A stretch of 64,000 nucleotides of DNA from contig JAZBRS010000077.1 of the NCBI GenBank assembly GCA_037176725.1, positions 1,984,001 to 2,048,000 on the forward strand, in the 5' to 3' direction. The first letter of the stretch is position 1. The number at the start of each line of letters is the position of its first letter. This document shows, one piece after another, positions 21,166-33,344 of the stretch. The notes beneath the pieces were generated by a model. It was not told the origin of the DNA. It ran no database searches and saw nothing but the letters and a program-made list of their open reading frames with translations. The stretch comes from Posidonia oceanica. Its lineage: Eukaryota; Streptophyta; Magnoliopsida; Alismatales; Posidoniaceae. A program made the translations under genes and the position numbers.

Positions 21166-23112
21166 ATGGCCCAGTACGTTAGTGAGCATCTTTTCACTCC
21201 TGTCACGGAGAGTGTTTCCGTTCCGGCCCCTCCGGTTGCTCCTTCTGTCCCCCTTGTTCCCCCTCCGACGCCAGGGTTTCCTCCCCTGACGTCTCTAGGT
21301 TCTCAGTACGTCCCGGGACAGTGGCAAGCATCTCTTCCTCCGGATCCGGTCGCCGAGTCCATCTTGACGACCGTTACTCGCGTTTCAGAGACGCCACTGC
21401 CCCCTCCATCCCAGGGATACGTCGCTTTCGACATCCCTTCCACCGTCGCTGCGGCCTTTGCTGTAGAATCCTTTCCTCCCAGACAGTCTGTGTCCGTGCC
21501 ACTTGTTTCTCAGCCTTCGCCGGCACTGCACTTCAGCATCCCCACTGGCGAGACGCCAGAGGCGCAGTACCAGCACCTGATGGAGCTTGCCCAGAAACTG
21601 CAAGGCATGACTCTATCAGTTCGTCCTTCTTCTATTCCTGTCGTTCCTGAGGTTCCTCTAAGGCCAGTTCCTGCATTCCATGCATCGACCTCCACACCTC
21701 CGCCTCGACCATCGTCTCAACTGCTCACGGTTCCAACGATGGGGGCTCGTTTACCGCCTCCTGCTGCACAACACTTAGCACAGCATGCTCCACTTCCCTC
21801 TGGTGGTCAGTCTTTTGGACCGGCTGGAGCCTAGTACCTCACTGGCTCGTTGTCTGGCACTCTGCCTGTACAGCAACTGGTGCTCCGTCATCCTACCCCT
21901 ATCACAGCACAGCATGGCATCTACTCTTCTCCTCTGCATCAAGTCCAGCATCCTGCATACACTCCTGCATACACAGTCCCCCAGCACGGATACGCCGGCC
22001 ATCCAGTTGCTCCACCAGGCGACGCTATGGTAGATCCGGAGGAGCACTTAGGTGTGACCCATTCGGCGTATGCGCTCGCTACCCCTGCTGATCCCTCTCC
22101 TACAGCAGCAATCCCAGACCCCATCAATAACCGGATGGACGTCTTGGAGAAGGCACTACGACTAGTGCAGGGTATTGAGCACCAGACCTACCAATTCCGA
22201 GACCTCTGCTGCTTTCCAGAGGCAGTACTCCCTCCGAAGTTCAAGATCCCAGACTCCAAGAAGTATAATGGTAGGGGCTGCCCCGTAGCACACTTGAAGG
22301 CATATTGCGGTGATCTCGCTCAGCTTCAGGCTGACGAGAGGTTGCTGATCCGCTTGTTCCAGAAGAGTTTGACCGGGCCGGCACTCAAGTGGTTTACGTC
22401 ACTTGACATGTCAGCCATCAAGACTTGGAACGACCTCAGTCAGGCGTTCCTGGAACAATACTCCTTCAACCTCGATCTGGTCCCAAAGAGGGCGGACTTG
22501 ATCGCAATCAAGCAGAATTCTGGCGAGCCGTTTGGGGAGTACGTCGGCCGCTGGCGCGCCCTTGCCTCTCAGGTTCGAGATAGACCCTCTGACGAGGAGT
22601 CTATCGAGATCGTCATCAACGGGGCGCAGCCGTCTCTCGGAGCTCTGCTTAGCATCCAACCAGTCACTACTTTTGCGGCACTCATCAGAGCTGGAGCGCG
22701 CGTGGAGAGTTCTTTGTGGAGTGGCAACTTCCTAGCTCTCTCTGCGTTCGCTAAGCAGGCAGTGATCAGCAGTAATAGTGCCAACAGCAGCGCCTCCAAC
22801 AACAACAACGGCAGCAGCAACAACCGCCCGAAGAGGAAGGACCCGCCGAAAACCGCTGTTGCATTCGTCGACTCCCCTGCTGTGCTTGTTCGCTTGCCAT
22901 CCCGGCCTGCCCCAGCTCAGATGGTGTACGCTCCTACACCCAGGAATCCACCCACACTACACATCACTACCACCGCTAGACCGGTCTATCCTGCCGCACC
23001 GGTTCAGCAAGGCTCATACCATAGGCAAAGAAGGCCACCCATTGAGAAGCGGAGATTCGCTTCCTGGTGGAACCGCTCACGGTCATCTTGCCAAAGGTTG
23101 CATCGCTCCTGA
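21166..23112 (+). pseudogene. gag: gag of the Ogre-type element (one amber stop, frameshifted end)
   Basis: The ATG at 21166 begins MAQYVSEHLFTPVTE. A GTG at 21091 is in the same frame, but ATG is preferred. The N-terminal ~220 residues are Pro/Ser-rich. A TAG at 21832-21834 interrupts the frame, which then continues into the capsid-type core (LTGPALKWFTSLDM and SQAFLEQYSFN, about 22370-22470). Around 23020-23060 the frame shifts: comparison with layer-0 sequence near 63820-63890 shows one base fewer here. The finger C-x2-H-x4-H-x4-C (CNFHRSAGHSTDNC, 23175-23216) lies in the new frame with pol. Gag packages the RNA genome into particles. The unusual CHHC finger is shared with L1 and layer 0. 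Confidence 0.88.
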
Positions 23113-26100
23113 AGTTCCCGGAGGTTCGTCCGCCACCAAGTCCTCTGCCGCATTGGTTTAGGCCGGACCTCTTCTGCAATTTCCATCGAAGCGCCGGGCA
23201 TTCGACGGACAATTGCTTCTCCCTGCGGAACGCTATTCAGGACTTGATCGAATCGGGAACGATTGTGATCGACACGCACGAGGCATCCACTCAAGCACAC
23301 ACTCATGCACTTGCACACTCAGCTGTTCCCCCTCATTCTGGCATCACCCGCCAACCCTTACCGGAGCACTCTTATCCGGGAGGGGCGGGAACCTCAGGCA
23401 TCCATTCTGTCTTTCCTTCTGGGCCTGCTACCTCTGTGGTAGACCCTTCTGATCTCATCTCTGACATCTCTGAGCCTTTCCCTGTCAGTCTCTATCTCGC
23501 GGCAGTTGCCGGCTCCGAGTCGGGAATTCACATGATCCGACCGCATGCCAGGCCGGAGCGCCCTCTCGCGCCTCCCACCGTGCTTCCCTAGGCTCAATCC
23601 CCTGTGCACCTTCTAGCTAGGGCCCAGCCTAGTTCCCCCATCCACCTCTTAGGGCGACCTCAGCTACACCTTCTAGGCAGACCTCAACCTGCCCCAGCCT
23701 TCCCACCCCAACAACCATACCCTCTAGAGAGACCTCAGTACCCCGTAGGTCCCCCTGTAACCTCTCCTGTACTCGCAGCACGTGCTCCAGTCGTCATTGA
23801 TTTGACCCTGGACACCCATCGCGTCCCTTACAGCTACGCCACAGAGATGTGCGCGGAAGTAACGCGATCGGGGAGGGTTTACAGGTCCCCAACACCGGCG
23901 ATTAGGGCAACTCCCCCTAGACCTGTTATGCCCCCACCCTCTAACCAACCCATAGCAGATCTAACCTCGAGCCAGCCTATAGCTAGCCAGATCCTTGCCC
24001 AACCTGTAGTAACCCAACTTCCTGCCACTACCCCCTTAGAGCCTGCCAGAACTACCCCTCCCCTTGCCAAAAAGAGCCAACCTAAGGCAGACTTGACCTC
24101 CCAGCTTAAGAAGGTCAAAGCCGACATTTCTATCTGGGACTTGATCCACACCTCTGCCGAACACCGCGAGGCTTTTCTTCGTGTATTCCAGGCTGCCCGT
24201 GTGTCCCAGTCCATTGAGCCTTCAGCCTTGGAGAGCATGGTTGGGTTGATTGCAAAGCCCCAGGTCATCTCTTTTACGAGTGATGAGCTGCCTCCGGCGG
24301 GGATTAATCACAACCAGCCCCTATTCGTCACGATGCAGTTCAAAAACTTTCGCATTCCCCTAACACTGGTTGATAATGGGTCAGGCCTTAACGTCTGCCC
24401 CTTGCGTACTGCAACCAAGCTCGGATTCAAAGCCGAGGACATCACGCCAGCCGTGAAGGGAATGACAGCCTTTGACAACACTCACCATGACGCTCTAGGG
24501 ATCTTGATTATTCCTCTTGCTATTGGACCGGTTGTCTTCGACGTAGAATTCTATGTGGTCGACTTACAGCCGAACTTCAATCTTCTGCTTGGGTGCCCTT
24601 GGCTCCACAAGCATCAGGTCCTTCCTTCGACCCTCCATCGAATGATAAAGTACCGTCGCGGCGACAATGTCATTGTCGTCATGGCGGAGAACTTTGAGAA
24701 GGAGCGGATCGAAGCAGTCTCCCTCGTGTCTTCGCAATCTATCCCGTTTGACCCCGAGACTTCTGAAGCCCTATATCGCGTTAATCGGTGCGAGCCGGTT
24801 AACTTCATTCTTGATCTTGAACGTGTCAACTCCTTGACCGTTCACAGCAACCCCTTTCGAATGGTCGAGAATGTATGTCACAGGTGGGGTTACATAAAGG
24901 GTACGCCGCTCGGGCGTCACGGCCAGGGGATCGCAAAGCCGATCGTAGCAGTGGAGCGAAGGAAATCTGAAGGCCTCGGCTACGAGCCCAAGCTCAACGA
25001 AGATCACTGCTCTCAGCTCAACAATCCAGAATCAGCCATTCCCAAAGACCTCACTAACTTTACCAGTGCAGGAACCCTGGGATCGACCGACGATCAAGAC
25101 ACGATACCGATAGAGGATTGGGTGTGTGTTGAGGACTACTACTCGGATGAGGAGCAGTCTGGCACAACAGAGGCAGTCCCAACTGGCACAGCAGAAACAG
25201 TGATCAGAGCAGAGGCCACACAGTCAATCTATTCAGCTCTTCCTCTGGCAGAAACAGCAGGCAGCTCAGCAGGCCTTGTGGCAGAACTGGCAAGTTCCCA
25301 CTCTTTTGCAGCCACATCAGCTTCCCAAGTACGGACAGCAGCAGTGCAGGAGTCAGAGACACTCCTTCTGGCAGAACCAAGCATGCTACCAGCGGTCACA
25401 GTTACATCAGTGCCACTGTCCCTATCTCTGGAGGGGCAGTTAATCAATACAGTCAGCAGCACGGCTCAGCCCGCTTCAGCATCCACATCTCCAGGAATGC
25501 AGCAGGCGCAGTCCGCTTCGCATCCTCCCGACAACCAGCAGCAGCTCTCATGGCAAGACCCCATGGCGTCAAAGGCTGCACTCTCTCAGTTACGGCCCGA
25601 TACAAAAGGCCAACTGAGCACTACACTCTCCGGACCCTTGAGCCCTCTGAAGAGCACCCCTGCTTACTCTCCAACAGTGACCCTGGCAACATATCCATCT
25701 ATGGCACCGTTGACTTGTCTATTTGGGCCTTCTACACCAGAGTTGCTGCCATCGGACGCGCCCGTGAACCAGATCATGCAGATTCCAAGGGCAGCAATCC
25801 GTCTTGCAGCCGGGCCAGTGCCGCAGGCCCCCGGCGCCTACTACGTCGACTCCCCCTCGGACGAGGAAGAAGGAGTGGCGATAGAAGCCCAGGTCGATTC
25901 TTGGATGTCTGACTTAGAGCTACTCTATCAAGAACAAATCAAGTCGATAGCAGAAGACCTGGCAGAGCATCAAGCCGCAGAAAGGAAAGGGAAAGCCGTG
26001 GTTACGGACCCTCCTCTGCAAGAAGACCATGCCTCTATCATGGTCCTGGAAGAAGACTCAGCAGCGCCGGACACCCCTAGACCAGATGAGCTCATTACAC

Positions 26101-29100
26101 TCCGATCAGAAGGCGGGTCTAGGTGGTTTGTGCAACACATGCCTCATTCGAGCAGCATAGCGAGCGGCAATGCCCAAATCAGCCGCCGGTCCAGCATACC
26201 CTCCCCAAGCACACTGGAAGACCCGGAGGAGGAAGCATCAGCAGTGCAAGCAGCAGCAGTAACAGAGCAGAAAGCAGAATCAGTAACAGAGCTGTCAGCA
26301 GCCCCAGCAGCAGAACAGTCAGCAGCATCAGCAGCAGAATCAGCAAGGCCCTCAGCAGAATCAGCAGAGCACTCAGCAGAATTAGTCAGGCCAGAGCAAA
26401 CAGCAGAAGGAATTGCTGGGACGGAGGTCGCGCACCGAGGCTACAAGAACACTCGAGTAAGCGTGACCATCCTGAAGCATCACTAGGGCCAAGCAGCGGA
26501 ACATATGCACTCTTTCGACATCACAAGTCCTTCCTTTGAGAAAGAGATCCTTTCGGAACTTATTGCTTATGGAGAGGAGGATGATACGGGCATGGATGAG
26601 ACTGATGAATCATTGCCCGAGTTCCGGCCCTATGACGACGACCCAGAAGGCCCCAACCTCCATGTTGAAGAAGAAACGGAGGTTGTCAACATCGGCACAG
26701 CTGAGGAAGTCAGAGAAGTTCGTATCAGTGCCTAACTGTCCTCCCAGGCTCGAACAGAGTTCATCGCATTCCTGAAAGAATATGCGAATGTCTTCGCCTG
26801 GAGTTACGAGGATATGGTCGGCCTTGACATAGAAGTGGTGGTGCACAATCTGCCCTTAAACCCGGATGCCAAGCCAGTGAAGCAGAAACTAAGAAGATGG
26901 CGACCACAGTGGCTGCTCATGATCAAAGAAGAGATAATGAAGCAGCTCAGGGTCAACTTTCTGAAGGTCGTTCTTTATCCTGAATGGCTGGCAAACATTG
27001 TACATGTGCCCAAGAAAGATGGCCGAATCCGGATCTGCATCGACTACAGGGACCTGAACAAGGCGAGTCCCAAGGATGACTTTCCATTGCCTCACATTGA
27101 CGTCCTAGTCGACAATACAGCGGGCCACAAGATGCTCTCCTTCATGGACGGCTTTTCTGGATACAATCAAATCAAAATGGCAGAAGAAGACATGGAAAAT
27201 ACTTCATTCATTACCCCTTGGGGAGTCTTCTGCTACCAAGTCATGCCGTTCGGCCTGAAAAATGCTGGTGCGACCTATCAGAGGGCCATGACTGCGCTGT
27301 TCCACGACCTCATGCACCAAGAGGTAGAGGTCTATGTAGACGACATGATCGCTAAAAGCAAAGAGCCTGAAGATCATCTTACCTGTCTCAAAAAGCTCTT
27401 TGACCGTCTACGGAAGTACAAGCTGCGCCTAAATCCCAAGAAGTGCGTGTTCGGGGTGTCTTCTGGCAAATTGCTCGGCTACATTGTTAGCCAAAGGGGG
27501 ATTGAGGTGGACCCATTGAAAGCACAAGCCATCATGGACATGCCACCCCCCAGGACTGAAAAAGAAGTCAGAAGTCTGCTTGGGCGTTTACAATATATTA
27601 GCCGCTTCATTGCACAGCTTACGCCCATCTGCGAGCCCATATTCAAGCTCTTGAACAAGAATGTGCAGATTCACTGGAGCGAGGAGTGTCAGGCTGCATT
27701 TGCCAAGATCAAGCAGCTGCTGATCAAGCCTCTTGTCCTGGTCCCGCCTACACCTGGGAGACCTTTGCTTCTCTACCTTTCTACCACGCAGCATTCCATG
27801 GGTGCCGTCTTGGGCCAACATGACGAATCTGGTAGAAGGGAGCGCGCCATCTATTACTTGAGCAAGAAATTTAATGAATGCGAAGCCAGGTACAGTACAT
27901 TAGAGAAGACCTGTTTGTCCCTTGTCTGGGCTGCACAGAAACTAAGGCACTACATGATGGCATACCCAGTACGGCTCTTATGCCGGCATGATCCTATCAA
28001 GTTCCTCTTCCAAAAGCCGGCCATGGTAGGCAGATGTGCTAAGTGGCAGGTGTTATTGTCTCAGTACGACATCACCTTTGTCACACAGAAATCCATGAAG
28101 GGTCAGGCCATGGCAGACCATCTTGCTGACCTTCCTCTGCCTGAATACCAACCCCTCCAGACACAGTTCCCTGATGAAGACATCCTCTTCGCAATGGAGG
28201 ACTCTGAGCAAAAAAATCCTGAAGAACAAGAGGAATGGCAGCTTTACTTCGATGGTGCAGTCAACAAAAAGGGCCGAGGCGTAGGCGCAGTGCTGACCAC
28301 GCCCCAGGGACAGATGATTCCCTTCGCGAGGAAGCTGACTTTCGCATGCACAAACAATGAAGCGGAGTATGAAGCATGCATCCTAGGGTTGAAAGTCGCC
28401 CTCGAACATGAGGCGCAGAAGCTGCACGTGCACGGTGATGCCATGCTGGTAATTTCTCAAGTGAACGGCGACTGGAGGACAAAAGATCCCAAGCTTGTGC
28501 CGTATCACGAACACCTGCTGAGGCTGATGGAAAAATTTGAGAGCATCTGCTTCACATACATGAACAGAGCCAAGAACGCGTACGCAGACGCATTGGCAAC
28601 TTTGGCATCCTGGCTCACTATATCTGAAGACGGTGCAGTGGATGTATCTGTTACTCGCATTGAGCAGCCTGCATATTGCCTGAACATAGAAGAGGCGGAT
28701 CCAGCAGAGGAGCAGCCCTGGTATCGAGATATAAAATCTTTCCGAGAGTCTGGCAGCTTTCCTCCCGATACCGCAGCAGCAGACAAGAGAACTCTGGCGC
28801 GTTTGGTGTCAAAGTATGTGTTGGGGGCTGGGCAGCTGTACAGAAGGTCATACAATCAGATGCTACTGCGCTGCCTGAACAAATCGGAGGCTGACACGCT
28901 GATGCTCCAAGTGCATGCGGGGACCTGTGGCCCGCACATGAACGGCGTCCTCCTGGCCAAGAAGATCATGCTCCAGGGATATTTCTGGCAGACCATGGAA
29001 GCTGACTGCTGCCGGTTCGTGCGTAGATGCCACAACTGTCAGATTCATGGTAACTTCATCAAGGCCCCTCCACATCAGCTGCACAACATGTCCTCGCCGT

Positions 29101-29960
29101 GGCCTTTCTCCACCTGGGGGATCGATGTCATTGGCGCCATCCACCCTGCTGCTTCAAACGGTCATCGTTACATTCTGGTAGCAATCGATTACTTTACCAA
29201 GTGGGTGGAAGCAGCCTCTTACAGAACAGTCACCGCTGTGGCAATAGAAAAATTTATCAGAAACAATATCGTTGCCCGATATGGGGTCCCGCACTCAGTC
29301 ATCTCTGATAATGGCACAAACTTCATTGCCAAAAGGATCGAGGAATTCCTGCAAAGTCTCAAGATCAAGCATCATCAATCCTCGCCCTATCGGCCACAGA
29401 TGAACGGAGCTGTGGAGTCTGCAAACAAGAACATTGTCAAAATCCTGAAGAAAATGGCAGAAACCCACAAGGATTGGCACGACAAGCTCCCGTACGCACT
29501 CTGGGCGTACAGGACATCAATCCGGACCTCTACAGGAGCCACCCTGTACTCTCTGGTGTACAGAATGGAAGCGGTGTTACCTGTTGAAGTAGAGATCCCC
29601 TCTCTGCGGATCCTACGAGAAGCTGAGTTGGAAGAGGCAGAATGGGTCGAAGACCGCTGCATCCAACTGAACTTAATTGATGAGCGCAGACTGCAAGCTA
29701 TGCACAGCACTCACTGCTATCAGAAGCGGATGGCCAGAGCATTCTTGAAGAAGGTCCAGCCCAGAAACTTCCAGCCAGGGGACCTTGTCTTGCGCGCCAT
29801 TCATTTGCCTGACGGTCGAGGGAAATTCCGACCCAACTGGCGTGGCCCCTTTGTGGTCAAGCAGATCTTTTCGGGAGGCGCTGCAACTCTTGAGGATATG
29901 GACCGGGTCGAGCAGTCTGAGCCCGTCAACCTCTGCTATCTAAAGAAGTACTATCAGTAG
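23067..29960 (+). pseudogene. pol: pol of the Ogre-type element: protease, RT, dual RNase H, integrase
   Basis: One frame runs from the gag finger to TAG 29958-29960 but is interrupted at 23589 (TAG), 26484 (TAG) and 26733 (TAA). The protease active site is LVDNGSGLNVCPL (about 24368-24410), with Asn where D-T/S-G is usual. A long acidic/Ala-Ser-rich linker (about 25000-26500) precedes RT, whose catalytic YVDD is at 27333-27344. RNase H of the gypsy type follows (about 27720-28090), then a second, archaeal-like RNase H (YFDGAVNKKGRG at 28245 to NAYADALATLAS at 28610), a hallmark of the Tat lineage. The integrase has its HHCC region from 28912 and catalytic D (29124), D (29307), E (29415), the last pair spaced D-35-E, and a GPF motif near the end. 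All catalytic residues I checked in the RT-integrase part are present. Confidence 0.93.
25000..26500 (+). other. Low-complexity Ala/Ser/Glu-rich linker between protease and RT
   Basis: The translated segment has runs such as AAPAAEQSAASAAESARPSA and many CAG/GCA codons. The equivalent part of layer 0 (60489-62226) is expanded differently and includes a GCT-rich minisatellite. Pea Ogre has a spliced intron near this junction; here layer 0 is open across the homologous RT-proximal segment, so the stops at 26484 and 26733 look like mutations rather than intron content. Confidence 0.7.
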
Positions 29961-31484
29961 CCGAAAGCGGCCCCGTTGCAGATGCCCTTCTCCCACTTGC
30001 ACTTGCATTCTCGCCTCTTGCCACATCTTTTCAAATCATCATCGTCATCCTTTCAACTCTTTCATTCTCTCTCTCCAAAATCATCATCGTCATCCTCTCA
30101 ACCATTGTATCTTTCGCCCGGTGATGAAAATCGGAAGTGCTTGCCTGCTCTTGAAAGAGTCACCCTACCTCACCTGGCACTACTCAGATGTCTTAGCTAG
30201 TGAGGGAGCCACCACCAACGAGGACAGGCGAACTGCCTAATCTCGCAAGGACATACACCTCTGAGAGAGAAAAAATGTTAGGATGTGAGTCTGGAAAAAG
30301 CGAGAGTAGACACCTAGGTTTGGGCACATCCAAGGAACAGAAGACGAAGACAGAAGCCGGCCCTAGAGATAGGGGTGTGCAATCTAACCCTGCTCCTTCT
30401 ACCCATCACACAGCAGACCCAAAGCCTAGATCCATTACATGTCGAACACCTCCTTTTGCCACCAAAATGGGGATTGCAAAAGCCTGAAAAAAAGAGAAAA
30501 GCAAAACAACAAGCAAAAAAAAAAGAGAAAAGAGATAGAACAAAAACCCAAAAAAAAAGGGGGAAAAAGCAAGCAAAAAAAAAAAGAAAAAAAAAACACA
30601 ACAAAAAAAGAGAAGAAGAAAAAATGCAGCCCGAAAAACACAGGCACCATTATCCCTCATGCTTCACTAGAGACCCCCAGCATGTCGAGCTTAAAAGAAT
30701 CTACCACATCCCTTCAAGAGCAAACAATCACCCTTCTCCTGGCTAGGGGCAGAGAAAGACTGCATGCCTATGAGGGAGAAATCAATCAAAAAAAGAGAGC
30801 TGAAAGAATAAGTGTAGGTCCTGAGAGTTTGGCCAATAGCCTGTCCTCACCACACCACCACCTGTACAATGCCAACACCCGTTCCGGAGCGCCACCAGCA
30901 AGCCAAGAGTCTAGGTAGGGCCCAGTGAGTCAGGGACCACTCCCTTCCTTTGCAGCAGGCACCAAAGCACTCCGTATGCTGAGGGCATCCAAGCATACTC
31001 ATCTATCCAAGCACACTCATTCATCCAAGCATACTCATCTATCCAAGCACACTCATTCATCCAAGCATACTCATTCATCCAAGCATACTACTCATCTTCA
31101 TAAGTATATCACCTGCATCATGCATACATGCATCCTCTCCTATCATTCCTTTTCCTACCAATTTCTCCCGCTCTGCAACGCGCTTCGGCCCTGAGACAGT
31201 ACTTCTCCTCGGCAGAGTGCACTGACGCCACTCGAGCTGCGCTGGTCCAGATCTCCTGCCAGCCCTCGCCCCCGTGTCCGCAAGACTGCTGCATAATCCC
31301 CTTGCTTATCTGTGCTTAATTGCTATGTTCTGTTATTGACTGCTACGATGCATATGGAACTACATTTTCAGTCTCAGCTTCTGCTTGTTGTCAATGATTA
31401 CATACCTGCGAGATCTGACTGTTTATTGATAGCAGGTACCTTCAAGCTCTGCAATTATCAGCCTGTGTCTCTGCGATCAGCGCA
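29961..31484 (+). other. Post-pol spacer of the Ogre-type element
   Basis: No supported gene is seen. An A-rich run (30484-30625) mimics lysine-rich ORFs. 30986-31095 is a tandem repeat. The bases just before the ATG at 31485 include CTGCGATCAG, a possible splice acceptor for a subgenomic mRNA, but nothing else supports that. Confidence 0.6.
30986..31095 (+). repeat. 18-bp tandem repeat (CATCCAAGCATACTCATC)
   Basis: Six 18-base units alternate between CATCCAAGCATACTCATC-like and TATCCAAGCACACTCATT-like forms. The local reading frame of repeated His-Ser-Lys is a consequence of the array. Confidence 0.9.
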
Positions 31485-32687
31485 ATGGGCTTCCCTACTC
31501 TGCTAACTCCCACACACTGCTCGGAAACCCTACGAGAATGGATCGGCAGGCTCACTCTGGAAGACTGTGAGAAGCTACGCCTCTGGGGGATCCCAACTAA
31601 ACTGCTGAAGGCCACTGACGTGGAAGTCAGCCGTCTCCTTCTGTGTGCCGCCGCAAGATTCTGGAAACCGGCGCACCATGTTTTTCGCTTTGGCAAAACT
31701 GAGCTGACACCTACACTAGAAGAGGTGCGTCGGATCTGCGGCTTTTCCAAGATCCTAGGGCCGCCTATTTTCATGAGGCGAGATGGATATCTCAAGGTCC
31801 TGAGCCAACTAACTGGGCTCCCCACTCGAACCTGCCAACAGAAACTAATCTGCACCAGTGGGCCTGAACCTATGCTTCGCCTTGCGCACTTCGATGATAT
31901 CATGAACAAGCGCGCAGAACTCGGAGATGAGCTGTGGCTCCGAGGATTTGTTATCCGCTTCCTGGGTGAGCTGATCTTTACTCATGGCCGACTGACGGTA
32001 GCCATTGAGGTTGCAGAAATTGCATTAGCTGTGGTGACCCAGCACATAGACCTGGCACCAGTTGTTCTAGCAGAGACCTATCGCGGGCTGGACCGCATCT
32101 CTCATCGCTGCCGCCACTTCCACGGTTGCGGAGCACTCATACAAGTCTGGCTGACCGCACATTTAGAGATGAACCTCTTGCGCCCTCAAGTGCATGCCTT
32201 TGAAGCTTACTGCAGCAGCGCCCGTGCCAAGACAGAAAAGAGCGTCAAAGAAGAATATGAGAAGCTATCAGCACTGACTGACGACGCTATAACCTGGCGT
32301 ATTGTCCCCTCTGTAGCTGAGCCATTTACTGTCTTCTTCAGCGCGCGCGACGTGCGGCTGATCATTCTACCAGGCTTCACAGCAGGCGTAGAGTACCATC
32401 CAATCAGGGTTATGCGCCAGTTCGGCTTCCAGTAGGGCGCCTTCATTGACAGTACAGCGCCCGAGCTTCTACAGATGTACCCTCTCAGCACAACTGCCCC
32501 AACCAAGAAGCTCGCTAGTCTGATGCAGCATGGGGTCCAATCAACAGACATTGCAGCTGTGAGAGGTGTAGGATGCACCCCAGAATATGAAGCTGAAGTC
32601 CGAGAGCTCTGGCCTATTTCTGAGGTTCCGCCAAGCGGCCCCTTATTCCCCGACTCCAGGCAGTCGAAAAAGGCCCGAACTGACTAG
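31485..32687 (+). pseudogene. Sense DUF7745-like ORF downstream of pol in the Ogre-type element
   Basis: The ATG at 31485 opens a 316-codon frame stopped by TAG at 32433-32435, then open in the same frame to 32687 (about 400 codons in total). The stop follows RVMRQFGFQ, the RQFG-type signature near the end of PMD-like domains. Earlier blocks include ARFWKPAHHVFRFGKTELTP and LAPVVLAETYRGLDRISHRC. The N-terminal part matches my recollection of DUF7745 proteins and of the extra ORF of Ogre elements, which in pea Ogre lies upstream of gag; here it lies downstream of pol. It is homologous to the antisense L1 gene at 8361-9730. Function is unknown. The C-terminal tail after the stop is short and hydrophilic. 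Confidence 0.8.
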
Positions 32688-32984
32688 GCCATTGTGCAAT
32701 CATCATGTGGTCTTCTTTCAAGTCATGCTGTACATCTTTTGGCCTGCCACAGGCATTGTACTCATCAAGCTTTATCAATGAAAAAACTGTTTCTGCTATC
32801 TGCTTGCACTTCAAGACAGTTCAATGCATTGCATATTCATTATCATCATCATCTCAGGCCCTCTGGCCAGACTTGCAGCCATCACAATGCAGCAAAGTCC
32901 CCAGCACCCAATCCGGAGTCCAGAACCTCTGCGGACCCGCGTCGTCAAGCTACGCCATCTGGCGTCCCCAGCTGGTCGCCCCCA

Positions 32985-33200
32985 GCTGGATCATCATCCC
33001 CAGCGGGCTAGCACCCCGAACTGCTCGGCGAAAGGTCCGTCAACCTGTCATCCTCCTCAGCTGATCATCCCCAGCTGAGTCCCCAGCGGGCTGGCACCCC
33101 AAACTGCTCGACGAAAGGTCCGTCAACCTGTCATCATCCTTAGCTGATCATCCCCAGCTGAGTCCCCAGCGGGCTGGTACCCCAAACTACTCGTCTGACA
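32985..33200 (+). repeat. ~99-bp tandem repeat (CCCCAGCGGGCTGGCACCCC..)
   Basis: About two full units and a partial one share CCCCAGCGGGCTNGCACCCC, CTGCTCGNCGAAAGGTCCGT and AACCTGTCATC words in the same order. The third unit degenerates after CCCAAACTACTCG. Confidence 0.8.
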
Positions 33201-33344
33201 AGCACGACAATCTTGTCATCACCCTCTGCTTTCGATGCCAAGGACGCGTTGGCCAACCCTTGGTGTCATCCCGACACTAGGGGTATCTTTTGATCGCCCC
33301 TTGGTATCATTCTTCCCCTCTTTCCCCTATGATATTCCTGGTGT

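Noticed and set aside
26484..26735. Stops at 26484 and 26733 as part of a spliced Ogre intron
   Set aside because: The homologous layer-0 segment (60488-59625) is open throughout, and no convincing donor/acceptor pair was seen around them.
30375..30918. Lys-rich frames on the plus strand and Phe/Leu-rich frames on the minus strand
   Set aside because: They are caused by the A-rich run at 30484-30625.
30925..31194. A His/Ser/Lys repeat protein
   Set aside because: It is a translation of an 18-bp tandem repeat with no flanking coding signal.
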